64,000 bases of DNA. It comes from Fimbriimonas ginsengisoli Gsoil 348. GTDB lineage: Bacteria; Armatimonadota; Fimbriimonadia; Fimbriimonadales; Fimbriimonadaceae. Made by a program: the position numbers and the translations under genes. Below are positions 26,417 through 33,970 of this stretch, one piece after another (the first letter of the stretch is position 1; each line of letters begins with the position of its first letter). The stretch lies in the NCBI GenBank assembly GCA_945881865.1, contig CAMCVK010000007.1, positions 108,997 to 172,996 of the forward strand. Reading direction: 5' to 3'. A model generated the notes under the pieces. It was given only the letters and a program-made list of their open reading frames with translations, did not search any database and was not told the origin of the DNA.

Positions 26417-27274
26417 TCAGCATGTACTGCCATGACGATCCGCGCCGAACATTTCGAACCGTTCCTCGGTGGTAATTCGCGGGGTGCCGCGCTTCACGTA
26501 GTGAAACTGCAGAGCCCATCGAGATAGCTCGCTGCGGTTCGCCGGGGTGCCATGCGGGGTCAGGCCGTCGAAAATGAGCACCCCGCCCGCCGGCAAAGGA
26601 GTGGCCACCACGCCCTTGCGAGTCAGAATCTCCTCATCACAGATCTGCCAATCACGTCGGTTAAAGTGGGCGATGGGGCCTTCGCGGTGCCCGCCCGGGA
26701 TGAAGTGCATGCAGCCGTTCTCGGGTGTGGCGTCGTCGAGTGCGATCCAAACTCCAACAACCGGCGTTCCTTCCGGAAGGTTAAAGTAAGCGTGGTCCTG
26801 GTGCCAAGGCTTCTCTCTTCCGATGCCAGCCGGTTTGAGAAGCGCCATATCTTGGAACATCTCGGGCTCGCCGTCCAGGAGTTCGGTCACAACGCCAAGC
26901 AATAGTGGATCGTTCATCACCGCCTGGATCCGTGCATCAAGATGCGCAAAGATCATGAACTTGCGCACATAGTTCATGCGCTCTTCAATCGGCAGGTCCT
27001 CGACCTTGCCCCGGGCTTCGGATTCGAACTGAAGCTGCACTTCGGCTGGAAGCTCCTCGCGAGACGCGATGTCCATCAGCGCTTGCTTCACTTCGATAAT
27101 GCGGCCCGCTGATAGAAAACTGCGGTGCGAAAGAAAGCCGACGGACCGGTACTGATCCGTCAGCGAGTCCGTGAGCGGGCCAAATTCCTGAAGGGGTTCC
27201 AGAACCGCTTCGGGCTGATAAAGGGAAGCCGCGTGCGGCACGTTATCGAGATGGTCAAACATCAGCGTTGCCAT
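26417..27274 (-). CDS. Phytanoyl-CoA dioxygenase (PhyH) family Fe(II)/2-oxoglutarate oxygenase
   Basis: 285 aa. The metal triad is His158 and Asp160 (WHQDHAYF) and His241 (GLTPHGT), with Arg247 (NRSELSRWAL region) placed to bind 2-oxoglutarate. GCMHFIPGGHREG between them is typical of PhyH proteins. The substrate is unknown: the family hydroxylates lipids, natural products and small acids. It is divergent from the next gene, with 68 bp between the starts, and ends in a family A repeat region before rpoB. Soluble, no signal peptide. Confidence 0.88.
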   Translation of the reverse strand: MATLMFDHLDNVPHAASLYQPEAVLEPLQEFGPLTDSLTDQYRSVGFLSHRSFLSAGRIIEVKQALMDIASREELPAEVQLQFESEARGKVEDLPIEERMNYVRKFMIFAHLDARIQAVMNDPLLLGVVTELLDGEPEMFQDMALLKPAGIGREKPWHQDHAYFNLPEGTPVVGVWIALDDATPENGCMHFIPGGHREGPIAHFNRRDWQICDEEILTRKGVVATPLPAGGVLIFDGLTPHGTPANRSELSRWALQFHYVKRGTPRITTEERFEMFGADRHGSTC

Positions 27275-27342
27275 ATTTGCGGTTTACCCCGCGAGGACCT
27301 GCCGCGATCTTGGCATGGCGTGATATATTAGCGGAGACCGAC

Positions 27343-28242
27343 ATGGACCTAGCGAACCTGCATCAGCCGCCTTTCAACACGACGATGATGGGGGTCGTCA
27401 AGGGCGTCCTCAACTATTACGGCCTGCCGCGAACCGATGCCGAGGTCTACGGCCTGAGCGGCCATGCTTTCCTGATCAATATCCATCCCACGCTGTGCCC
27501 GAGCGGGCCGTATTGCTGGAACCGGGCGCCGATTTTCAAGCTCATCGAGAATCTCGGCGTGCGTACGGTTCCGCTCGGCTTCTTTCACGCCGGTTCCTCG
27601 CCGGAAGAGCGCGCCGCCATCGAGCGTCAAGTCATCGACGCGCTTGATCGCGGCGAGGCGGCGTCGCTTCTGAACATGGAGCACCAGCTGATCACCGGCT
27701 ATGACGAAACCGGATTGATGACCAGTCAGCCATGGGAATGCGTTGACTTCCCGCCGAAACACCTCACGTTTGGCTTTTGGAGCGAGTTTGGGGCAGAGAT
27801 TCACGTGGACTTTCACCGCTTCGAAAAGGGCACGCCGGCGAGAGCGGAAGATGCGTTTGAGGCGGCTCTGCGGTACGCCGTCGACGTCTACCATCATGGC
27901 GAGCAGCATGCGGCGGCCGGATACTTGGCAGGCGCAGCGGTTTACGTTGCTTGGGTCCACGCGGTTGAGGCAGGCCACGGATCATCCCACGGCCACTGGT
28001 GGAACGCGACGGTTTGGGCGGAGTGCCGGCTGCGAGCGGCGGAGTTCTTCCGGGACCTTTCTGAAGACCTGGCTCCCGCCGATTTAGCCGGGCCGATTTC
28101 GGAAGATTACATGGCCATGTCGAAGCTGCTCAGCGCGGCAAGCGACAAGGAACTACCGGTCGCCGAGAAGGTAGCCCTTCTTCGGCAGGCATCGGTTCAC
28201 GAGGCGAATGCCATCCGCGGGATTGAGTCGTTGCTTGTCTGA
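27343..28242 (+). CDS. C39-peptidase/BtrH-like domain protein of unknown function
   Basis: 299 aa from ATG 27343, chosen because GGAG lies six bases upstream and a TATATT box at 27324. The first 150 residues (FNTTMMGVVKGVLNYYGL, YGLSGHAFLINIHP, YCWNRAPIFKLIENLGV, LNMEHQLITGYDE) resemble the papain-like C39/BtrH N-terminal fold, but the place of the catalytic cysteine is occupied by Thr/Met, so proteolysis or acyl transfer is doubtful. The second half is helical and His/Ala/Trp rich (AGHGSSHGHWWNATVWAECR). Divergent from the PhyH gene; the pair may serve one pathway. No signal peptide. Confidence 0.7.
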   Translation: MDLANLHQPPFNTTMMGVVKGVLNYYGLPRTDAEVYGLSGHAFLINIHPTLCPSGPYCWNRAPIFKLIENLGVRTVPLGFFHAGSSPEERAAIERQVIDALDRGEAASLLNMEHQLITGYDETGLMTSQPWECVDFPPKHLTFGFWSEFGAEIHVDFHRFEKGTPARAEDAFEAALRYAVDVYHHGEQHAAAGYLAGAAVYVAWVHAVEAGHGSSHGHWWNATVWAECRLRAAEFFRDLSEDLAPADLAGPISEDYMAMSKLLSAASDKELPVAEKVALLRQASVHEANAIRGIESLLV

Positions 28243-28245
28243 CGG

Positions 28246-28275
28246 ACCGCCGGTAAAAACCGACCGGCGCCTACG
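28246..28275 (-). repeat. Short family A repeat fragment
   Basis: CCGCCGGTAAAAACCGACCGGCG and CCTAC: the GCCGGT-TTTTTACCGGC stem of family A alone, between two convergent genes, where it may act as a bidirectional terminator. Confidence 0.4.
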
Positions 28276-28282
28276 AAAGCTG

Positions 28283-28918
28283 TTAAGGAGTAAGCGAGGC
28301 GAATCGCGTCGGCGGAACCCGGAAGCAGCCCATTAGGCGGCTTTGCCGCATCCATTGCGTCTCCATCACCGGCCCGCCGGGCGAGTGGTGGAACACGGTC
28401 GGTAGGCCGTCAGACGACTTGCGATTCCCTACCATCGCGATATGCGTGGCGATTCCATTGCCCTTTACGTCCCAAAAAACGACGTCGCCGGGCCGAAGCT
28501 TCTCCATTTTGACCGGCTGGGAATGACGCTTGAACCAGGTAATCAGCACTCGGCAGCGACGCGGATCGATGGCCGGGTCGGGCTTTGCGTACGGATAGCG
28601 GCGGCGATTTTTCGCGATGTCGGTGTTCACGGCTCGCCGCAAACTGAATCCAACCGCCGCATAGGCGCGGAGGATGACGTCGGTGCAGACCCCTTTTTGC
28701 GGCACCGGGTGGCCGGCGGAAACGTACGCGGGGTCGTAAATTTTGACGGCTTTCGTCTGCCGCTGGAGCTCCGCGAGAATAACGGTTTCGCTCCGACTTA
28801 GGCCGGATGCAGGCACCAGCGGCTTAGTAGCGACGCGCTCGGGCCCGCGATCGGCGGCACAGCCGCAAAGGACGAGCAACCCCGCCGCCGCCAACCAAGA
28901 CCAAGCCGAATTGCCCAT
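28283..28918 (-). CDS. DUF1287 family lipoprotein
   Basis: 211 aa from ATG 28918. A signal peptide ends in the lipobox LCGC (Cys20), so it should be lipid-anchored outside the cytoplasm. The DUF1287 core is clear: DPAYVSAGHPVPQKGVCTDV, RAYAAVGFSL, KPDPAIDPRRC, LITWFKRH, LRPGDVVFWD and HIAMVGNR. The Cys of GVCTDV and His of HIAMVG are placed like the Cys/His pair of NlpC/P60-type amidases, so peptidoglycan hydrolysis is plausible but unproved. It converges with the C39-like gene across a short hairpin. Confidence 0.85.
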   Translation of the reverse strand: MGNSAWSWLAAAGLLVLCGCAADRGPERVATKPLVPASGLSRSETVILAELQRQTKAVKIYDPAYVSAGHPVPQKGVCTDVILRAYAAVGFSLRRAVNTDIAKNRRRYPYAKPDPAIDPRRCRVLITWFKRHSQPVKMEKLRPGDVVFWDVKGNGIATHIAMVGNRKSSDGLPTVFHHSPGGPVMETQWMRQSRLMGCFRVPPTRFASLTP

Positions 28919-28971
28919 CACCGGGCAGATTATTCACCCGATCACGGGTGATTCAAGTGAGAATTCTCACC

Positions 28972-30444
28972 CTACAGCGAAACTTGCCCGTTCACGGCAT
29001 GAATCATCTTCCCGGTCGAAACGTCAAACCGGCCTTTCAGGTCGCCGGTCACGATGACCCGGTCACCGGATCGCTCAATTTTTGGCGCTCCTGAACGGCT
29101 TCGGCCGAACGGCACGATGTTGGTTAGGTCCCCGCGGGTCGCATTGAAGGTGATCACCAAGCCGTTGACACCCGAAAGCGAACCAAGATTTCCGGTCTTC
29201 CAGCGGACATCCGCCCGGTAGATGACGTTTCGAATCTCATCCGCCTCGGCGATCATCACGATGGTTCGGCCGGTAACGTTCCCGCTATCGGCCCGAAGCT
29301 GGGAGGACGAACGCGTTGTGGCATCCCAACAGACCAGCCCGCGGACGGATCCCGTAGCTGTGCCGTAATCGTAGTCGGTTGACGTCGTGAATGCCATTCC
29401 GGCGACCGGGGGGACAGAAAATCCGCCCGGACCAACGATGACTTTCTTCGGCAACGCCGGGAGCCACTCAAGCATAAAGTGCGAGTTTGCATCCTGACGG
29501 ATGCCGATCGTGGTTCCAGCGAGGGTGTCCGCTCGCAACAACGTCGGGTTTGTCGTTCGGTACAACAGGTCACGACCGTCGGGCGAAACGGTGAACGACT
29601 GGATGGATTGACCGGCATCAATGATGAGTGGAGTGCCAATGCCGGTTGCGGTGATGTTTCGTTTTACGAGCACATCGTAGCCGCCGCCCACACGCAGGCG
29701 ATGGACCAGGAACCGGCCATCCGCCGAACCCGTGGCACCGGACCCAAGGAGCGTGCCCTTGGTGGTTCCGTCTACCTTGCACAGGAAGAACTCGCCTTCC
29801 CCGCCTCCCTGGATTGCGATTCGGTCTGGACCCACGAATCGAACGCTATAGAAGATTTCTTGAGTGCCGGGGGCGATGGTGACGATGTTCGTGAAGTTCG
29901 CTCTCGCGGTTTTAACGACAGTTTTTAGGAGAGTAGGCGAAAACTCCGTCCAGGCAACGCTGGCATTGTTTGGCGAAATCACCAGCTGCGGTCGGCCGGT
30001 CGACCAAACGGTGCTGGTTCCGGCGGTGAGGTTATAGCGCCGCGTTGTGCCAAAGGTAGTGGCGTAGAGAAGGACGCTTTGGCCATCGGTGGCGGAAGAG
30101 ATTGCCGGCGCGCCTTCGATGTTCTCGGATGAAAGGTAGGCGGAGTTCTCGCCGTTGTAGTCGAAGGTGAGCAGGCCCGAAGTCGTGAAGGCCGCGATGC
30201 TGGTCTCCGAAAGCGGCGGGGTAATCGTGTTGACGGTTGCGGAGCTGATCGTGCCCGCGAGGCCGATGGCCACCGCCCCGGCGTTTGAGTTGATGACGAC
30301 CGGATCTTGCGTCAGGACCGAGCGGGTCGAGATTCCGCCGAAGGTGGCGGAGGTTGGGCTGACGCTTGTGGCGCGGTTTGACCCTCCGCAGGCGGCAAGG
30401 AAAATGCCGAGGCAACAGATGAGGGGGAGACGGCTTTTCGACAC
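28972..30444 (-). CDS. Lipoprotein of unknown function, probable beta-propeller
   Basis: 490 aa from GTG 30444. A hydrophobic signal ends in the lipobox FLAAC (Cys19). The body is rich in Thr, Ser, Gly and Val with repeated strands such as QSIQSFTVSPDGRDLLYRT, RPQLVISPNNASVAWTEF and SADGRFLVHRLRVGGGY, which recall TolB/WD40-like propeller blades. Function unknown. A TATACT box ends six bases before the GTG, so the mRNA is probably leaderless. The gene begins right behind the terminator copy at 30486-30507 and is the outermost of three secreted-protein genes interleaved with 5S-derived repeats. Confidence 0.72.
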   Translation of the reverse strand: MSKSRLPLICCLGIFLAACGGSNRATSVSPTSATFGGISTRSVLTQDPVVINSNAGAVAIGLAGTISSATVNTITPPLSETSIAAFTTSGLLTFDYNGENSAYLSSENIEGAPAISSATDGQSVLLYATTFGTTRRYNLTAGTSTVWSTGRPQLVISPNNASVAWTEFSPTLLKTVVKTARANFTNIVTIAPGTQEIFYSVRFVGPDRIAIQGGGEGEFFLCKVDGTTKGTLLGSGATGSADGRFLVHRLRVGGGYDVLVKRNITATGIGTPLIIDAGQSIQSFTVSPDGRDLLYRTTNPTLLRADTLAGTTIGIRQDANSHFMLEWLPALPKKVIVGPGGFSVPPVAGMAFTTSTDYDYGTATGSVRGLVCWDATTRSSSQLRADSGNVTGRTIVMIAEADEIRNVIYRADVRWKTGNLGSLSGVNGLVITFNATRGDLTNIVPFGRSRSGAPKIERSGDRVIVTGDLKGRFDVSTGKMIHAVNGQVSL

Positions 30445-30450
30445 AGTGCC

Positions 30451-30456
30451 AGTATA
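30451..30456 (-). promoter_or_regulatory. -10 box for leaderless lipoprotein gene
   Basis: TATACT on the minus strand, six bases before GTG 30444; no ribosome site intervenes. Confidence 0.45.
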
Positions 30457-30485
30457 GGCTTGGCACGCAATTTCAGGCACAAAAA

Positions 30486-30531
30486 AAGCCGACCTTTCGG
30501 TCGGCTTCTTAGATCTATACCGGGCAGCGGG
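30486..30531 (-). repeat. 5S-derived unit: 5S 3' end plus intrinsic terminator (copy T1)
   Basis: On the minus strand: CTTAAGTTC, CGCTGCCCGGTATAGATCTAAG, then the hairpin AAGCCGACC-GAAA-GGTCGGCTT and a T-run (hairpin 30486-30507), then GTGCCTGAAATT. The CGCTGCCCGGTA block is the 3' strand of helix I of the 5S gene at 37233. A worn second copy of that block, ATACCGGTCAGCGG, lies at about 30614-30627. Confidence 0.75.
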
Positions 30532-30633
30532 AACTTAAGACTCCTCCCTTGGGCACGGATCCAATATTTTTGGCGGATCGGCTGGTTTGGTTGGAGTCCT
30601 CGTCTAGCGGCCAATACCGGTCAGCGGATGCTA

Positions 30634-33600
30634 CTAGGTACTACCCTTGGCGGAACCTGGCCTTAAATGACGCAGCCGAATGGTCTTGGGCCCTGAGATC
30701 ATTTCCTTTCGGGAATCTGGAAGCCGAGGCGTAACTTGGACTCTTTGCATCGTCACGTCCTCCGCGTGGCGAATATAGAACCCAAAAGCTGGGAAGTGCT
30801 TGACTCCAAACCAGGCTGCGTCCGGATATCCGCCTTCATTTTCGGGAACCTGAATCCTTGGCGCATCCGAAGGAGCGCCGCCTGCAGCGTCCAAGATAAC
30901 GTTATTGAGGTAGACGTCCCGCACTGGATATCCCGGAATACCTGCGATCATGGATCCTCGCTGACCGTTCTCGGCCCCGCTGACATTTTCAAAAATAAGT
31001 CGCCGAATTTCGCCGATAACTGGCTTCGGAAGGCCAGGGATCGTACGCCCACGGCTCCCCCGTCGGATGAAGATGGGCGAACCACTGCGAGTGATCGTGA
31101 GATCCTGACAAACAATGTCCTGTACCATTCCACCGTCTACGCTGGCCCACGTAATCCCCGTAGTAGCCTCACCACCGGGATTCCCTCCCAGCCGGCAATC
31201 ACGAATTAGGACATTTCGAAAGGCGCCCTGAGTGTCTGTGCCAAATTTCAAGGCATTGCACCAAGTCGTGAACTCGGAGTTCTCAACAAGCACATTCTCT
31301 GTTGCCCGAAGGCCCGCGCCTTTGAAGCACAATGCGTCATCGCCCGACCTAACAAGACAGTTGCGGATGATGACGTTTCGACAGCTGTCAACGTCGATTC
31401 CGTCGTTATTGCCGTTCACTCGGCTGTCAACCTTGATTCCGTCAAGGATCAAGTTCTCGCAGTTGAGGTAACTCTGCATCCATGACGCCGCATCTCGTAG
31501 AGTGATGCCTCGCAACACGACATTCGTGCATTCGATCACCCGAATCAGAAACGGGCGGCCCGTCACTGAGGCGATCGTTGTTGGCCCAGGAAAGTGTGCC
31601 TTGGTTCCACGGCCGTCAATCACTCCTTCCCCACGAATGCCGATGTTCACGCATCGTTCTGCATAGAACATCGACTGCCGAAGATTCATATTCGAGTCCA
31701 TCACCGTTTTCGTCAATGGCACTCGATCCGGGTAGTCCCTGATGTTAAGGCTTCCCAGCAGTCTCGCCCCCTTGCGAACTTCAAGCATCACATTGGATTT
31801 GAAGTCTAGGGTTCCGGTGACGAAGTCGCCATTTTCCACGACGACGGTCCCGCCTCCGGCGTTGGAACACGCGTCAATCGCAGACTGAATCGCACGGGTG
31901 TTCACCGTAACACCGCCGGGTTTTGCGCCGAAACTCCTGATATCGAAGTTCCTCGGCGGGACAGACCAGGGTCTGAGAGTTCGTTGAAGCTTCTCGGCCA
32001 TGCTGAACACACGGGCTTTCGTTCCGTCAACCCAATCTGGACGCATAGCCGGTGAAACCAGCTCCGAATCCCCTCCCGACGTTCGAACCGGTTCCGTAAC
32101 ATCCGCCGGGAAGCGGACGTTTACGAGTTGCCGGCGCGGTGAATCCTTGAAATAGAAAACTGGCTGGCCGCCCCCCGAACCGATACCGGATTCTTCAAAC
32201 TTGAGATCTGCCGAGTCCTCTGAGGCGACGGCAATGCGAAAGTCGGGCTGCTTCAGCGCAAAATCGACGTTGCGGAACGTTAGCCCCTGAGAGTGACGCA
32301 GGTAGAACGCCCATGCGGGAAGCTCGCCCCACATCGAGAATTCCGGATAATTCTGTTCGTTCTCTGGGATCATGCCGATTTGGTTGAGGGGCACGTTAGC
32401 TCGCGCCGGATCTCCACCACCGCCGTAAGTGACCTTGACACGCTCTAGAAGAACGTTCTTTATCAAGTATCCGGGCATCCCAACGATCGAAGACGGTATC
32501 AGGTTGTGCGGCTTACCGACCTCCTGGAAGTAGTCCTTGGGAAGCGCCGGCACTTCGACATCAATATCACGCAGCACAATTCCACGTATGAACCCCGGAC
32601 TCCGCTTCTTGTTCCGATGACCGAGCCGGAGGAAGACCGCGTTACCCGTATTGACCGCCTTCAATCTCTCGACCGTCACGTCTTCAATTTCTGCTCCGTC
32701 CACGCTTTGAATCGCGATTGCGGAGCGGTACGTATCGCGGACCGAAACATCCGAAATGTGAATCCGCTTGAATCCGATGTGCGATGCCGTTCCAAACTTG
32801 ATCGCGCTCGCTCTTGAAGCAAGTTTGATACGAGCTACGGTGATGTCTTCGCAGCCTTTGCCAAAAGGCTCCGATTTCAGGCAAAGCGCGTCGTCCGCCG
32901 AGTCGATGTCGCAGTCATACATCTCTACTCGTTGACAGTCCACTAAGTCGATTCCGTCGTTGTTCCAGTATCGAGTGCTTCGCACCTTCATTCGGTGGAA
33001 CTTCATCTCCTCGCAGTCACGGTACGTCTGAACCCAGTTCGCTGAGTTTGCGAAAGTGACGTCGGCGATAAGCACTCCGACACACTTTCTAAACTCCACA
33101 ACTTGCGGCCGAACCGATTCCGATGGTCGAGTGAATCCATGGTAGACGTGCTGCTCCAGCTTTTGATCAGCCATTAGCTTGTGGGGGTCCACCTCGGTTG
33201 GGTTACCCGTGGATCCAATAAAACTCAGCTTCTGGCCGGGTTTGACCCCAGGGTAGAAATCTAGAAAAGTCTTCTGAACCTTGATCCTCTCAAACTCTTT
33301 GACGAGTTCTTCCGAATTTCCGTCAAGAACACCCTGACCCGTGATCGCCACATTCTTCTGGTTCGTCGCCATCACCATCGCGGGCCAATTTCCACGCTCA
33401 TAATCCGTTAGTTTTGGCGAGCCTAGCAGCCGGGAATCCCTTTCCAGGTGCAGCGTGACATGGCTCTTTAGATGTAGAGTTCCCGTGAGGTAGGTTCCCG
33501 CAGGAAATCGTACGGTGCCTCCGCCTGCCGCATGCGCTCGATCGATTGCAGCCTGGAGATAACGAGTCTGGACGACTTTTGAATCTTTCACAGCACCGAA

Positions 33601-33681
33601 GTCAAGGACGTTGTACGTGTTTCCTTCGACCTGACCCGCGAAGGGTTGGATGAAAACAAGAGCAAAAATTGAAGCAATCAT
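30634..33681 (-). CDS. Secreted double right-handed beta-helix protein, GH28/pectin-lyase-like
   Basis: 1015 aa. A signal peptide (about 1-18) precedes two similar beta-helix domains, about 22-545 and 577-1000. Each begins like the pectate-lyase superfamily: YNVLDFGAVKDSK and NFDIRSFGAKPGG, then AAGGGTVRFPAGTYLTGTL and AGGGTVVVENGDFVTGTL. Each has the GH28-type acid cluster: NDGIDLVD with DDALCLKS, and NDGIDVDSC with DDALCFKG; the GHG motif is not seen. It probably cleaves or binds a pectin-like plant or extracellular polysaccharide. Its base composition looks poorer in GC than rpoB or dnaK, suggesting transfer. It lies between two split 5S-derived units. Confidence 0.85.
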   Translation of the reverse strand: MIASIFALVFIQPFAGQVEGNTYNVLDFGAVKDSKVVQTRYLQAAIDRAHAAGGGTVRFPAGTYLTGTLHLKSHVTLHLERDSRLLGSPKLTDYERGNWPAMVMATNQKNVAITGQGVLDGNSEELVKEFERIKVQKTFLDFYPGVKPGQKLSFIGSTGNPTEVDPHKLMADQKLEQHVYHGFTRPSESVRPQVVEFRKCVGVLIADVTFANSANWVQTYRDCEEMKFHRMKVRSTRYWNNDGIDLVDCQRVEMYDCDIDSADDALCLKSEPFGKGCEDITVARIKLASRASAIKFGTASHIGFKRIHISDVSVRDTYRSAIAIQSVDGAEIEDVTVERLKAVNTGNAVFLRLGHRNKKRSPGFIRGIVLRDIDVEVPALPKDYFQEVGKPHNLIPSSIVGMPGYLIKNVLLERVKVTYGGGGDPARANVPLNQIGMIPENEQNYPEFSMWGELPAWAFYLRHSQGLTFRNVDFALKQPDFRIAVASEDSADLKFEESGIGSGGGQPVFYFKDSPRRQLVNVRFPADVTEPVRTSGGDSELVSPAMRPDWVDGTKARVFSMAEKLQRTLRPWSVPPRNFDIRSFGAKPGGVTVNTRAIQSAIDACSNAGGGTVVVENGDFVTGTLDFKSNVMLEVRKGARLLGSLNIRDYPDRVPLTKTVMDSNMNLRQSMFYAERCVNIGIRGEGVIDGRGTKAHFPGPTTIASVTGRPFLIRVIECTNVVLRGITLRDAASWMQSYLNCENLILDGIKVDSRVNGNNDGIDVDSCRNVIIRNCLVRSGDDALCFKGAGLRATENVLVENSEFTTWCNALKFGTDTQGAFRNVLIRDCRLGGNPGGEATTGITWASVDGGMVQDIVCQDLTITRSGSPIFIRRGSRGRTIPGLPKPVIGEIRRLIFENVSGAENGQRGSMIAGIPGYPVRDVYLNNVILDAAGGAPSDAPRIQVPENEGGYPDAAWFGVKHFPAFGFYIRHAEDVTMQRVQVTPRLPDSRKEMISGPKTIRLRHLRPGSAKGST

Positions 33682-33840
33682 CTGGACGTGACCTCGGGTC
33701 GTTCATTCTCAACGTTACGGGTGCTTCCGAACCGGTTCAAACACCAACTTACCCGAGCCGGTGCTAACCGCTCCCCTTAAAGCTTCGCATCGGAATCGAG
33801 CGTCTCCCTGCGGCTCGACTCCTTGCGCGGCCCCAGTGAA

Positions 33841-33968
33841 CCGGAGGGGAGCCTAACTGCTCGCCAAAGTTCGGCGCTGTGGGATGGGAACGGGTGTGAC
33901 CTAGAACTTCGGGCACGAAAAAAGCCGACCTTTCGGTCGGCTTCTTAGATCTATACCGGGCAGCGCGA
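33841..33968 (-). repeat. 5S-derived unit: 5S 3' end, terminator T2 and partial 5S-like copy
   Basis: On the minus strand, from right to left: CGCGCTGCCCGGTATAGATC (5S 3' end, 33949-33968), terminator hairpin AAGCCGACC-GAAA-GGTCGGCTT (33922-33943), GTGCCCGAAGTTCTAG, then GGTCACACCCGTTCCCATCCC and ACAGCGCCGAACTTTGGCG, AGCAGTTAGGCTCC, which is the loop B/C half of a 5S-like sequence. The unit then breaks off and the beta-helix gene follows. The stop codon of the NHL gene (TAA in CTTAAGTTC) lies in the repeat edge. Confidence 0.75.
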
Positions 33969-33970
33969 AC

